Part shown: piece after piece, positions 35,943 to 45,349 of the stretch | Position numbering within the stretch: position 1 is the first letter of the stretch | Layout of the letters: each line of letters opens with the position of its first letter | Origin: Siculibacillus sp. | GTDB lineage: Bacteria; Pseudomonadota; Alphaproteobacteria; Rhizobiales; Ancalomicrobiaceae | Direction of reading: 5' to 3' | NCBI GenBank assembly: GCA_030247555.1 | Contig: JAOTSD010000029.1 | Span: 1 to 48,658, forward strand | Length of the DNA stretch: 48,658 nt | Position numbers and translations under genes: made by a program | Notes under the pieces: model-generated | What the model saw: the letters and a program-made list of their open reading frames with translations, nothing else | What the model was told of the DNA's origin: nothing | Database searches by the model: none

Positions 35943-37007
35943 TCACACCGGCTCGAAGGCGAGGTCGCCGCGCGCCGGCACCGTGGTGAAATGCGCCTCG
36001 ATCGCCGCGCGGTCGAGCTCTTCGAACCTCGCCGGCCGCCAGTCGGGCGCGTTGTCCCGATCGATCAGCACCGAGCGGACGCCTTCGTAGAAGTCGTGGC
36101 CCGCGAGGATGTGGGAGACGATGCGGAACTCGGTCCGCATGCACTCCTCGAAGGAGAGAGAACCGCCGATCCGCACCTGATGCAAGGCGACCGACACCGA
36201 GGTCGGGGATTTCGTCCGGATCCCGGCCGCCGTCGCCTTCGCCCATTCGGCTTCCGGCCCGCTCCGCGCCTCGAGCGCCGCGAGAATCGCCGCCGGGTCG
36301 TCGCCGGTGAAGAGCCGGTCGATCGTCGCCCGCACGGCGGCGATCGGTGCCTCGCCCGCATCGGCGCGGAACGAGGCGATCACCGGTGCCGGATCGGGCG
36401 CGGTGCAGAGCGCGGCGAGGAGGTCGCCCATCCGCGCCGAGGGGACGAAGTCGGTGAGGAAACCGACATGGAGGCAATCCGCCGCCTTCAACCGCGCGCC
36501 GGTCATGGCGAGATGGGCCCCGGTCTCGCCCGGCATCCGCGACAGCATGTGCGTGCCGCCGACGTCGGGGAAGAAGCCGATCGAGACCTCCGGCATGGCG
36601 AAGAGCGTCTTCTCCGAGCCGACCCGGTAGGGCGCATGGGCGGACAAGCCCACGCCGCCGCCCATGCAGATGCCGTCGATCAGCGAGGTGAAGGGCTTCG
36701 GCCAGCGGTGGATCGTCCGGTTGAGGACGTATTCCTCGCGGAAGAAGTCGGTGAGTCCCGGATCGCCCGCCCGCCCCATGTCGTGGATGCGGCGGATGTC
36801 GCCGCCGGCGCAGAACGCCTTCTCGCTCGACGACGTCAGCACGACATGGGCGACCGAAGGGTCCGCCTTCCAGTCGTCGAGCTGGCGCTGCATCGCCCGG
36901 ACCATCGGCAGCGTCAGCGCGTTCAGCGCCTTGGGCCGGTCGAGGATGACGATGCCCGCGCGTCCGCGCCTCTCGAAACGGATCTCGTCGGTCGAATGAT
37001 CGGTCAT
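35943..37007 (-). CDS. 3-hydroxyisobutyryl-CoA hydrolase
   Basis: Crotonase-fold enzyme that releases free 3-hydroxyisobutyrate from its CoA ester in valine catabolism. 354 residues, longer than simple enoyl-CoA hydratases and right for this subfamily. Diagnostic segments are SSEKAFCAGGDIRRIHDMG, DGICMGGGVGLSAHAPYRV, and AMPEVSIGFFPDVGGTHMLS with the catalytic Glu; the C-terminal RTEFRIVSHIL and FYEGVRSVLIDRDNAPDWRP are typical. GGAG lies 7 bases before the ATG at 37007. It is 31 bases downstream of the acyl-CoA dehydrogenase. Confidence 0.93.
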   Translation of the reverse strand: MTDHSTDEIRFERRGRAGIVILDRPKALNALTLPMVRAMQRQLDDWKADPSVAHVVLTSSSEKAFCAGGDIRRIHDMGRAGDPGLTDFFREEYVLNRTIHRWPKPFTSLIDGICMGGGVGLSAHAPYRVGSEKTLFAMPEVSIGFFPDVGGTHMLSRMPGETGAHLAMTGARLKAADCLHVGFLTDFVPSARMGDLLAALCTAPDPAPVIASFRADAGEAPIAAVRATIDRLFTGDDPAAILAALEARSGPEAEWAKATAAGIRTKSPTSVSVALHQVRIGGSLSFEECMRTEFRIVSHILAGHDFYEGVRSVLIDRDNAPDWRPARFEELDRAAIEAHFTTVPARGDLAFEPV

Positions 37008-37038
37008 GTCGGCTCCGGGCAAGGGCAGGGCAGGGGGC

Positions 37039-38193
37039 TCAGTCGGCGAGGAGATCGCGCGCGATGATCAGGCGCATGATCTCGTTCGTCCCCTCGAGGA
37101 TACGGTGGACGCGGGCGTCGCGTGAGAAACGCTCGATCTCGTAGTCGGCGAGATAGCCGTAGCCGCCGTGCATCTGCATCGCCTCGTCGATGATCTGGAA
37201 GCAGACGTCGGTGGCGAAGCGCTTGGCCATGGCGCAGGCGCGGGTGACCTTCCCGTCGGTCCCCTTCGGGTCCTTGGCGGAGAGCATCCACGCCGCCTTG
37301 TGCACCATCAACCGCGCCGCCTCGAGCTCGGTCGCCATGTCGGCGAGGCGGAACTGCAGCGCCTGGAAGTCGGCGATGGCTTTCCCGAACTGTTTGCGCT
37401 CCTTGACGTAGCGCAGCGTGCGATCCAGGCATTCCGCCGCCGCGCCGAGCGAGCAGGCGGCGATGTTGAGCCGCCCGCCGTCGAGCCCGGCCATGGCGAT
37501 CTTGAAGCCCTCGCCCTCCTCGCCCAGCCGGTTGGCCACCGGCACGCGGGCTCCGTCGAAGATGACGGCGGCGGTGGGCTGGCTCTTCCAGCCCATCTTC
37601 TTCTCCTGCGCCCCGAAGGAGAGCCCGGGCGTGTCCTTCTCGACCACGATCGCCGAGATGCCCTTCGGCCCCGGCCCACCGGTGCGCGCCATCACGACGT
37701 GGACGTCCGAAGCCCCGCCGCCCGAGATGAAGGCCTTGGAGCCGGTGAGCACGTAGGTATCGCCGTCGCGCACCGCCTTGGTCGCGAGCGCCGCCGCGTC
37801 CGATCCGGCGCCGGGCTCGGTCAGGCAATAGGAGGCGAAGGTCGCCATGGTGGTCAGATCCGGCAGCCAGCGGGCGCGCTGCTCCGCCGTCCCCCAAGTG
37901 TCGATCATCCACGCCGCCATGTTGTGGATGGAGATGTAGGCGGTGGTCGAGGTGCAACCGCGCGCCAGCTCCTCCATGATCACCGCCGCATCGAGCCGCG
38001 ACAGCCCCGAGCCGCCGACGTCGTCCGCCACATAGATGCCGGCGAAGCCGAGCGAGGCGGCATGCCTCAGCGTCGCGACCGGGAAGGTCGAGGTTGCATC
38101 CCACTCGGCCGCATGCGGGGCGAACTCGTCGCGGGCGAACTGCGCGGCGACGTCCTTGAAGGCGTTCGTTTCCTCGGCGAGGGCGAAGTCCAT
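37039..38193 (-). CDS. Acyl-CoA dehydrogenase, probably isobutyryl-CoA dehydrogenase
   Basis: FAD enzyme that oxidises isobutyryl-CoA to methacrylyl-CoA. 384 residues. Family signatures: [39 protein letters not shown], and [18 protein letters not shown] followed by the [17 protein letters not shown] stretch, which carries the catalytic Glu. Assignment to isobutyryl-CoA rather than another short-chain substrate rests on the adjoining hydrolase and mmsB. GGGAGC precedes the ATG, and a near-consensus promoter lies 100 bases upstream. First gene of the operon. Confidence 0.9.
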   Translation of the reverse strand: MDFALAEETNAFKDVAAQFARDEFAPHAAEWDATSTFPVATLRHAASLGFAGIYVADDVGGSGLSRLDAAVIMEELARGCTSTTAYISIHNMAAWMIDTWGTAEQRARWLPDLTTMATFASYCLTEPGAGSDAAALATKAVRDGDTYVLTGSKAFISGGGASDVHVVMARTGGPGPKGISAIVVEKDTPGLSFGAQEKKMGWKSQPTAAVIFDGARVPVANRLGEEGEGFKIAMAGLDGGRLNIAACSLGAAAECLDRTLRYVKERKQFGKAIADFQALQFRLADMATELEAARLMVHKAAWMLSAKDPKGTDGKVTRACAMAKRFATDVCFQIIDEAMQMHGGYGYLADYEIERFSRDARVHRILEGTNEIMRLIIARDLLAD

Positions 38194-38291
38194 GGAGCGC
38201 TCCCGGATGTCGCGGCCGGCACGTCGCGCCCCCGTCCGAGGTCGCGTCCACCGGCCCCCGGCGCCCTTTTCTCGGCGCCGCGTTTCTCCGA

Positions 38292-38320
38292 GGAGTAGAG
38301 AGCGCTCCGAGACCCGTCAA
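38292..38320 (-). promoter_or_regulatory. Candidate promoter of the valine-catabolism operon
   Basis: On the minus strand TTGACG (38320-38315), exactly 17 bases, then TACTCC (38297-38292). This is the best -35 match in the window. The transcript would start near 38285, about 90 bases before the acyl-CoA dehydrogenase ATG. Confidence 0.6.
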
Positions 38321-38575
38321 TCGCCGCCGTTGCGCGCGGGGCTGTGGCGGAATGCGCAGGGTTTCGGCGAAGGAAGGGTGATGCGGAGGCGGAATGCGCT
38401 CGGGGCGGCGGTTCGCGCCGTCCGGACCGGCCGACGCGATCCGATGGACCAGAGACATCGCCGCGATCTCCCCCTTCTCCCCCGAGAGGAGAAGAAAGGG
38501 GTCGCCCGCCCCGCGTCCTCCGCCCGGAGCGAACGACCGCTCGCCCCACCTCACCCTTCGGTGATCACCCCCATC

Positions 38576-39692
<1,117 letters not shown>

Positions 39693-39695
39693 GCC

Positions 39696-41162
39696 ATGAG
39701 CGGCGCGCGGCGGGATCTCTCGCAAGAGGGTTCCCCGACGGCTTCGCGCCGGGAGGGGAGGGGCGCGGCACGCCGAGTCCGGAAGGGGCGCTCGATCGTC
39801 GCCATCGGTCGCCTCGTGTTCGTCTGGTCGCTCCTCCTGCCGCTTCTCGCCGGCTGCGCCGTCGTCGATCCCCTGACGCGGGAGACCTGCATCTCGGTGA
39901 TCCCGGCGCTCGAAGCCGAGGGCGCGCTCATCACCGTCACGACGGTCGAGCCCGGCGCCGCCGCGCCTCGGAACGTCCGAGTGGCCTACCGCGTCGAGGA
40001 CGGCCACGGATCGCGCTGCAAGTTCGTCGTCTGCGCCTTCGGCGTCGACACCGCCGCCGGCGACGCCCGGGCGCTGGTCGGCGTTCGCGACCATCACGGC
40101 GTCATGAGCGACGGTCGCTTCTACATGTTGCGCCGCTTCTGGCTCGGCGATCCCGCCGCCGTCGCCGAGGCAACGGCGCGGGTGACGATCGACCCCGCCG
40201 CCGTGCCGCGCGGGCTCCTCGGCTTGCCGCCCGGACCGGCGCGGGTGCTCCAGACCGCGGTCGACGCCGCGGCGCCGGCCTCGCTCCATGCCCTGCTGGC
40301 GCTCGCCTGCGCCCTCGTCTGGGGGCTGGTCGGCCGCATCTTCTTCGCCGTCGGCGATCTCGCCATGCTCGGGGCCTACGGCGCGCTCATCGGTGCGCTG
40401 GTCGCCGCCGGCCTCGGCGCCGGAGCGGCGGGCGTGCTCGTCGCCCTCGGCGTGGTGGTGGCGGTGGCGATCGGTGCGAGCTGGGGCGCGGCGCTCGGCC
40501 GGGCCGTCTTCGTTCCGCTCGCCTTCCGCTCCGCCCAACCGTTGCTCATCGCCACCGTCGGCCTGTCGATCGCGCTCCAGGAGTTCGTCGCTCGCGCCCA
40601 GGGCGCCCGCGAACGTTTCCTCGTGCCGATGTTCAATCAGCCGCGCCTCATCGCCGATGGCCCCTTCACCGTCATGGTGACGCCGATGCGGATGATCGTC
40701 GTGGCGCTGGCGGTCGCGGCGACGGTGGCGGTCGTCGCCGTCTTTCCGCGCACCCGGCTCGGGCGCGCATGGCGCGCGGTCTCCGACGACGCGCTGGTGG
40801 CACGGCTCTTCGGCATCGATCCGGATCGGGTGCTCGTCGCCACCTTCGCCCTCGCCGCCGCCCTGGCGGCCCTCGCCGGGGCGATCCTGTCGCTCGCCTA
40901 GGGCGGCACCGCCTTCCACATGGGAACCATGCTCGGGTTGAAGGCGGTGGTGGCGGCGATCGTCGGCGGCATCGGCTCGCTGCCCGGCGCCGCCCTCGGC
41001 GGGGTTCTCGTCGGCCTCGCCGAAACGGTCTGGTCGGCGGCCTTCGGCATCGAATGGCGCGACACCGCCGTCCTGTCGCTGCTCGTCGTTTTCCTGATCT
41101 TCCGTCCCGCCGGCCTGCTCGGCGCCGCCGAGACGCCGTCGCCGCGCGACCGGGCCCCCTGA
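39696..41162 (+). pseudogene. Orphan branched-chain amino-acid ABC permease (LivH-like) broken by an amber codon
   Basis: One frame read through a TAG at 40899-40901. The first part (401 residues) has a lipoprotein-like start, lipobox LLAGC with Cys54, a periplasmic-looking domain of about 120 residues, then LivH-type helices (ALVWGLVGRIFFAVGDLAML; TRLGRAWRAVSDDALVARLF is the cytosolic EAA-like loop). After the TAG the same frame continues GGTAFHMGTMLGLKAVVAAI, GGIGSLPGAALGGVLVGLAE and the closing IFRPAGLLGA. The join reads ILSLA-stop-GGTAF, where relatives normally have Tyr or a similar residue, so one base change is enough. LivM, LivG, LivF and binding protein are all absent nearby. A sequencing error is possible. 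Confidence 0.8.
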
Positions 41163-41220
41163 CCGACCGACGGAACATGGTCTCGGGAGTCTTACCGCGA
41201 ATGGTGGACGGAAAATGAAT

Positions 41221-41238
41221 CGTATTCGAACGAATACG
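41221..41238. promoter_or_regulatory. 18-base perfect palindrome upstream of ldtR
   Basis: CGTATTCGAACGAATACG, perfectly self-complementary, in an A/T-rich stretch 157 bases before the ldtR start. It has no T-run and looks like an operator for a dimeric regulator, possibly LdtR itself. Confidence 0.55.
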
Positions 41239-41299
41239 TTCACGAGATCTTCAGCAAACTTTCCGTGCCTTCTGTTTTACGGAAATTTCATGATGCAAT

Positions 41300-41314
41300 T
41301 TAAGCCGATTTTAG
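41300..41314 (+). promoter_or_regulatory. Candidate CtrA box upstream of ldtR
   Basis: TTAA-GCCGATT-TTAG, one base from the TTAA-N7-TTAA consensus, about 80 bases before the ldtR ATG. Confidence 0.35.
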
Positions 41315-41394
41315 ATTCACGCCCGTACATTCTCCTCATGAAAGGGCGAGAAAAAGCCCGCGACGAAATAACGAATACAGTGAGGCTCTACGCA

Positions 41395-41907
41395 ATGAAC
41401 AGCGTCATGAAGGTCGCCGACTACGGTGTTCGGAACGAGGAGCAGGAAGGCATCCGCCCGCTCTACCTCGAAGCTCTGACCCTCGTCGAACGGCTGCATC
41501 GTCGTCTTCTCGACGTCATCAAGGACGAGTTCGATCGCGTCGGCCGCGACGACGTCAACTCGGTGCAGGCGCTGCTGCTGTTCAACATCGGCGGAGCCGA
41601 GCTGACCGCCGGCGAACTGCGCACCCGCGGCTACTATCTCGGCTCGAACGTCTCCTACAATCTGAAGAAGCTGGTCGAGGGCGGCTACGTCAAACACGAG
41701 CGTTCGCGCATCGATCGCCGCTCCGTCCGCGTCAGCCTCACCGACAAGGGCCGCGAGGTCGCCACCATCGTCGACCGCCTCTACGAACGCCAGCTGCGTT
41801 CGATCGAGCAGGTAGGCGGCATCGGCTCGGTCGACTTCAAGACCCTCAACAAGTCGCTGCAGCGCCTCGAGCGTTTCTGGACGGACCAGATCCTCTATCG
41901 CCTCTGA
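41395..41907 (+). CDS. ldtR: MarR family regulator, LdtR type
   Basis: 170-residue winged-helix regulator. It closely resembles LdtR, which in Liberibacter and Sinorhizobium controls an L,D-transpeptidase gene and stress tolerance. Visible: RLHRRLLDVIKDEFDRVGRD, the recognition region ELTAGELRTRGYYLGSNVSY and NLKKLVEGGYVKHERS, and the wing with DRRSVRVSLTDKGREV. GTGAGG supports the start at 41395; the frame runs back to 41215 through an A/T-rich leader that holds a palindrome and a CtrA-like box. A predicted L,D-transpeptidase is encoded 1.8 kb downstream, separated by benE. Confidence 0.93.
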   Translation: MNSVMKVADYGVRNEEQEGIRPLYLEALTLVERLHRRLLDVIKDEFDRVGRDDVNSVQALLLFNIGGAELTAGELRTRGYYLGSNVSYNLKKLVEGGYVKHERSRIDRRSVRVSLTDKGREVATIVDRLYERQLRSIEQVGGIGSVDFKTLNKSLQRLERFWTDQILYRL

Positions 41908-42186
41908 GACGTCGTCCTCACGGGACGCGACGTTCGAACGTCGGCCTCGGCCGACGCGAGGGGAGGCGCCGCAGGACCGCCTGGAAGTTGGATCCTCGTT
42001 CCATCGCCTCGGCGGCGTGAACATCTCCACGACGATCGCGAAACTCGGGGCCGAGAAATCGGCCCCTTTTCGTGTTCCGGGCGACACGGCGGCGGTGCGC
42101 ACCGCTCCCATGCGCCGTTCCGCTCTTGCGAACCGCCGCGCCACCGGGTCAGGCTGCGGACCTCCCCCATCGGAGTCGTCGCCCGC
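41908..42186. other. Intergenic region after ldtR
   Basis: 279 bases. A strong terminator lies at 42047-42070, about 140 bases past the ldtR stop, which leaves a long 3' untranslated stretch or room for a small RNA. Beyond it is the benE promoter region, which I cannot resolve. Confidence 0.5.
42047..42070 (+). terminator. Rho-independent terminator
   Basis: GGGGCCGA, GAAA tetraloop, TCGGCCCC, then TTTT: a perfect 8-base stem with a stable loop and T-run, the clearest terminator in the window. It ends ldtR transcripts. Confidence 0.85.
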
Positions 42187-43350
42187 ATGTCCTCCGCCTC
42201 GCGTCTGCATGTCCTGTCGGGCGGTCTGCTCGTCGCGCTCGTCGGCTTCGCCTCCTCCACCGCGATCGTCGTCAAGGGGCTCGAGGCGGTCGGCGCCGGT
42301 CCGGCCGAGATCACCTCCGGGCTCGCCGCCGTCTCGATCGCCATGGGGCTCGTCGGCGCCGGGCTCAGCCTGTCGACCCGCATGCCGATCTCCGTCGCCT
42401 GGACGACTCCCGGCATGGCGCTTCTGGCCACCACCGGAGCGGTTCCCGGCGGCTTTCCGGCGGTGGTCGGAGCCTTCCTCCTCACCGGCGCGGCGATCGT
42501 CGTCGCCGGTCTGTGGGAGCCGCTCGGCCGTCTCGTGGCGGCCATCCCCAAACCGGTCGCCAACGCCATGCTGGCCGGCGTGCTGATGAAACTGTGTCTG
42601 GCGCCCTTCGTCGCGCTGGCGCGCCTGCCGATGGCGGCGGCGGTGGTGCTGGCCACTTGGCTGGTGCTGTTCCGCTTCGCCCGCCTGTGGGCGGCCCCCG
42701 GCGCGGCCGCGGTGGCGTTGGGCTTCATTCTCTTCACCGGCGACGGCGGCCGGGTCGACCTCACCCTGCCGATGCCGGTCCTGGTGATGCCGGTTTTCGA
42801 ACCGCAGGCGCTGATTTCGATCGCCCTGCCGCTGTTCCTCGTCACCATGGCGTCGCAGAACATCCCCGGCTACGCCGTGCTCGCCACCTACGGCTATCAC
42901 CCGCGGTTCCGGCCGCTGCTGCTGACCACCGGCCTCGCCTCGGTCCTGACCGCCCCCTTGGGCGCGCCCACCACCAACCTCGCCGCCATCACCGCCGCGC
43001 TCTGCGCCGGCCCCGACGCCGATCCCGACCCCGCTCGACGCTGGCGCGTCGCGGTGGCGGCGGGAGCGATCTACGTCGTCTTCGGTCTCTTCGCCGCGGT
43101 GCTCGTCGGTCTCGTCACCCGCACCTCGCCGTTGCTGGTCGAAGCCGCCGCCGGTCTCGCCTTGCTCGGCGCGCTCGGCGCCTCGCTGACCGGCGCCCTC
43201 GCCGTCGAGAAGGAGAGGGTGCCCGCCCTCCTCACCTTTCTGACCGCGGCTTCGGGCCTCTCGGTCGCCGGCATCGGTCCCGCATTCTGGGCTCTGGTCG
43301 TCGGTCTCCTCGTCCATCTCTTCCTGTCGGTCGGCCGGAAGCCCGGTTGA
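42187..43350 (+). CDS. benE: BenE family benzoate/proton symporter-like transporter
   Basis: 387-residue inner-membrane protein with about twelve hydrophobic helices. It matches the BenE family: GLLVALVGFASSTAIVVKGL, MPISVAWTTPGMALLATTG, PKPVANAMLAGVLMKLCLAP and LVTMASQNIPGYAVLATYGY. Family members import benzoate, but no aromatic-degradation gene is present here, so the real substrate is open. It stands between ldtR and the L,D-transpeptidase, which are neighbours in related genomes, so it is probably an insertion. Confidence 0.9.
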   Translation: MSSASRLHVLSGGLLVALVGFASSTAIVVKGLEAVGAGPAEITSGLAAVSIAMGLVGAGLSLSTRMPISVAWTTPGMALLATTGAVPGGFPAVVGAFLLTGAAIVVAGLWEPLGRLVAAIPKPVANAMLAGVLMKLCLAPFVALARLPMAAAVVLATWLVLFRFARLWAAPGAAAVALGFILFTGDGGRVDLTLPMPVLVMPVFEPQALISIALPLFLVTMASQNIPGYAVLATYGYHPRFRPLLLTTGLASVLTAPLGAPTTNLAAITAALCAGPDADPDPARRWRVAVAAGAIYVVFGLFAAVLVGLVTRTSPLLVEAAAGLALLGALGASLTGALAVEKERVPALLTFLTAASGLSVAGIGPAFWALVVGLLVHLFLSVGRKPG

Positions 43351-43658
43351 TCGCGGCGTCGCGCCCGGATTGCGGCAAAGGCGCAACACCGCCGCGGAGC
43401 GGGCCGAACACGCCGAAGTGAGTCTCGACGGGATCATGAATCGGCCATATTGCCACGCGACCAGAGACGGGACCGCGGCGGTCGCTCCGATTCAGCGGAG
43501 CTCGGGCGTCCGAGGTGCCCTCGCGACGCCGCTTCCGCGTCTTCGTGGCGCCGGCGTCCATCGCCGGAGTCGCCCTCGTCGGACCCACGACCCGGTCTCC
43601 GGTTCCGACGCCCCCGGTATGGACGGAACCGATCGCGCCCGCGACACGGACCTCGGTG
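43351..43658. other. Intergenic region between benE and the L,D-transpeptidase gene
   Basis: 308 bases. A weak promoter may be TCGACG (43425-43430) with CATATT (43446-43451), spacer only 15. No copy of the palindrome at 41221 is found here. The transpeptidase frame is open back to 43515, but without a ribosome-binding site or signal-peptide character. Confidence 0.45.
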
Positions 43659-44969
43659 ATGGAGAATTCGACGGTGCAGCACAGGTCGACCGCTTCGCTG
43701 AACACTCCGAGCCGCCGCGCCCTCCTCGGCGGGCTGGTCGCCCTGTTCGCGGTTCCGGGGATGGCTCGCGCCGAGCAATCGACCCACGAGAGCCCGCTCG
43801 AGGCGCTGACCCGTTCGCAGGCGGTGCGCGAGTGGCAGCAGAAGTTCGACGCCGGCGACACCTCCCGCTACGAGCGCATCAAGTCCGACCTGCCGCTGCT
43901 CTCGCCCGACACCGTCGCGGCGATGGAAACCGCCATGCCGCGGCTTCAGGACATCGTCGCCCGCGGGGGCTGGCCGCAGGTCGCCTCGAAGCAGAAGCTC
44001 AAGATCGGTTCGCGCTCCGAGGTGGTGCAGTTGCTGCGCCAGCGCCTCGCCGTCTCCGGCGACCTGCCGCCCGAGCAGTTGCGCACCGGTTACCGCGACA
44101 CCTTCGATTCCTATGTCGACGCCGCGGTGCGCCGCTTCCAGGTGCGCCACGGCCTGCGCCCGGACGGCATCGTCGACCACACCGTGCTCGACGTGATGAA
44201 CGTCCCCGCCGACGTCCGCCTGCGCCAGCTCGAGACCAACCTCATCCGCATCCGCTCGATGTCGGGTTATCTCGGCGATCGCTACGTCTTCCTCAACATC
44301 CCGGCCGCCGAACTCGAGATGGTCGAGCAGGGCCGGGTGGTGGAGCGTCACAACGCCGTGGTCGGCAAGATCGACCGCCAGACGCCGGTGCTGTCGTCAC
44401 AGATCCGCGAGATCAACTTCCATCCCTACTGGCACGTGCCGGTGTCGATCATCCGCAAGGATCTCATCCCCAAGATGCAGACCGAGCCGGATTATCTCGC
44501 CAAGAACCACATCCGTATCTACGACCAGCGTGGGCAGGAGGTGCCGCCGGAGGCGATCGACTGGAACTCGGATCAGGCGATGCAGTATCGCTTCCGCCAA
44601 GATCCGGGCGGCGACAACGCCATGTCGACGGTGAAGGTGACCTTCCCCAATCCGCACGACGTCTACATGCACGACACGCCGTTCAAGGATCTGTTCGGCG
44701 ACAACAACCGCTTCTATTCGTCGGGCTGCATGCGCATTCAGAACATCCAGGGCTACGTCACCTGGCTGTTGCGCGACACGCCCGGCTGGACCCCGCAGGC
44801 GGTGGAAGACGCCCTGCGCAACGGACAGCGCCTCGACGTCAAGCTGAAGGCGACGGTGCCGGTCTACACCAACTACATCACCGCCTGGGTGACGGTGCAG
44901 GGTGTCATCCATTTCCGCGACGACATCTACAACCGCGACGGCGTCGGCATGTTGGTCGCGCAGGAGTGA
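43659..44969 (+). CDS. L,D-transpeptidase (YkuD domain) with peptidoglycan-binding module
   Basis: Makes 3-3 cross-links or anchors proteins in peptidoglycan, important in Hyphomicrobiales cell walls. 436 residues. The signal peptide has a twin-arginine-like motif (PSRRALLGGLVALFAVPGMA, cut after ARA). A helical part follows, then a PG_binding_1 module (QLLRQRLAVSGDL to VRHGLRPDGIVDHTVLDVMN), then the YkuD domain with the HDTP box and catalytic C357 in YSSGCMRIQN. The domain order is like YcbB/LdtP proteins. It is the likely target of LdtR. Start at 43659; CGGA lies upstream. Confidence 0.93.
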   Translation: MENSTVQHRSTASLNTPSRRALLGGLVALFAVPGMARAEQSTHESPLEALTRSQAVREWQQKFDAGDTSRYERIKSDLPLLSPDTVAAMETAMPRLQDIVARGGWPQVASKQKLKIGSRSEVVQLLRQRLAVSGDLPPEQLRTGYRDTFDSYVDAAVRRFQVRHGLRPDGIVDHTVLDVMNVPADVRLRQLETNLIRIRSMSGYLGDRYVFLNIPAAELEMVEQGRVVERHNAVVGKIDRQTPVLSSQIREINFHPYWHVPVSIIRKDLIPKMQTEPDYLAKNHIRIYDQRGQEVPPEAIDWNSDQAMQYRFRQDPGGDNAMSTVKVTFPNPHDVYMHDTPFKDLFGDNNRFYSSGCMRIQNIQGYVTWLLRDTPGWTPQAVEDALRNGQRLDVKLKATVPVYTNYITAWVTVQGVIHFRDDIYNRDGVGMLVAQE

Positions 44970-45349
44970 TCCCGGACGCGCGATGCGCCGTTCGGATCGC
45001 GAAGACCGGAGCGCCGGCGAGCACGTGCCGGCTCCGCCCCGTCGAGCGGCGGCAACGACCGACACGCTCGCTCCGCCCCGCGGTGGTCCACGCAGGCGCG
45101 CGGACGGATTGCGCATCGGAACCGCTCCGGAGCCCGGTGCCTCTCGTCATTCGCCGAGCCGCGACGATTCGTTGCCGCGATCTTTCGGGCGAAACCGGAC
45201 CCATCGCCTTCGGTTCGAGCGGTTGGTTAACCATTGCTTAGACCGGATCCCGGAAAATCACTCCCCACATGACGTTCGCCGGCTCATCCGTCGCCGGGTG
45301 GGTCCACATGTCGGTGGGCGCACGAGAAGGGTCCACGTGGGAGGCTGGA
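44970..45349. other. Intergenic region before the second chemoreceptor gene
   Basis: 380 bases. It holds the TTAACCAT-containing CtrA-like box at 45227-45241. The stretch 44970-45180 is ordinary G/C-rich spacer with nothing I can name. Confidence 0.5.
45227..45241 (+). promoter_or_regulatory. Candidate CtrA box upstream of the chemoreceptor gene
   Basis: TTAA-CCATTGC-TTAG, which includes an exact TTAACCAT half-site. It lies about 110 bases upstream of the start. Chemotaxis and motility genes are frequent CtrA targets in alphaproteobacteria. Confidence 0.45.

Noticed and set aside
40899-40901. TAG as a recoded amino acid (pyrrolysine or programmed readthrough)
   Set aside because: No alphaproteobacterial pyrrolysine system is known to me and no recoding structure is visible; gene decay or sequence error is simpler.
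41317-43437. Open minus-strand frame of 706 codons opposite ldtR and benE
   Set aside because: Antisense to two well-recognised genes; low-complexity Gly/Arg/Asp sequence.
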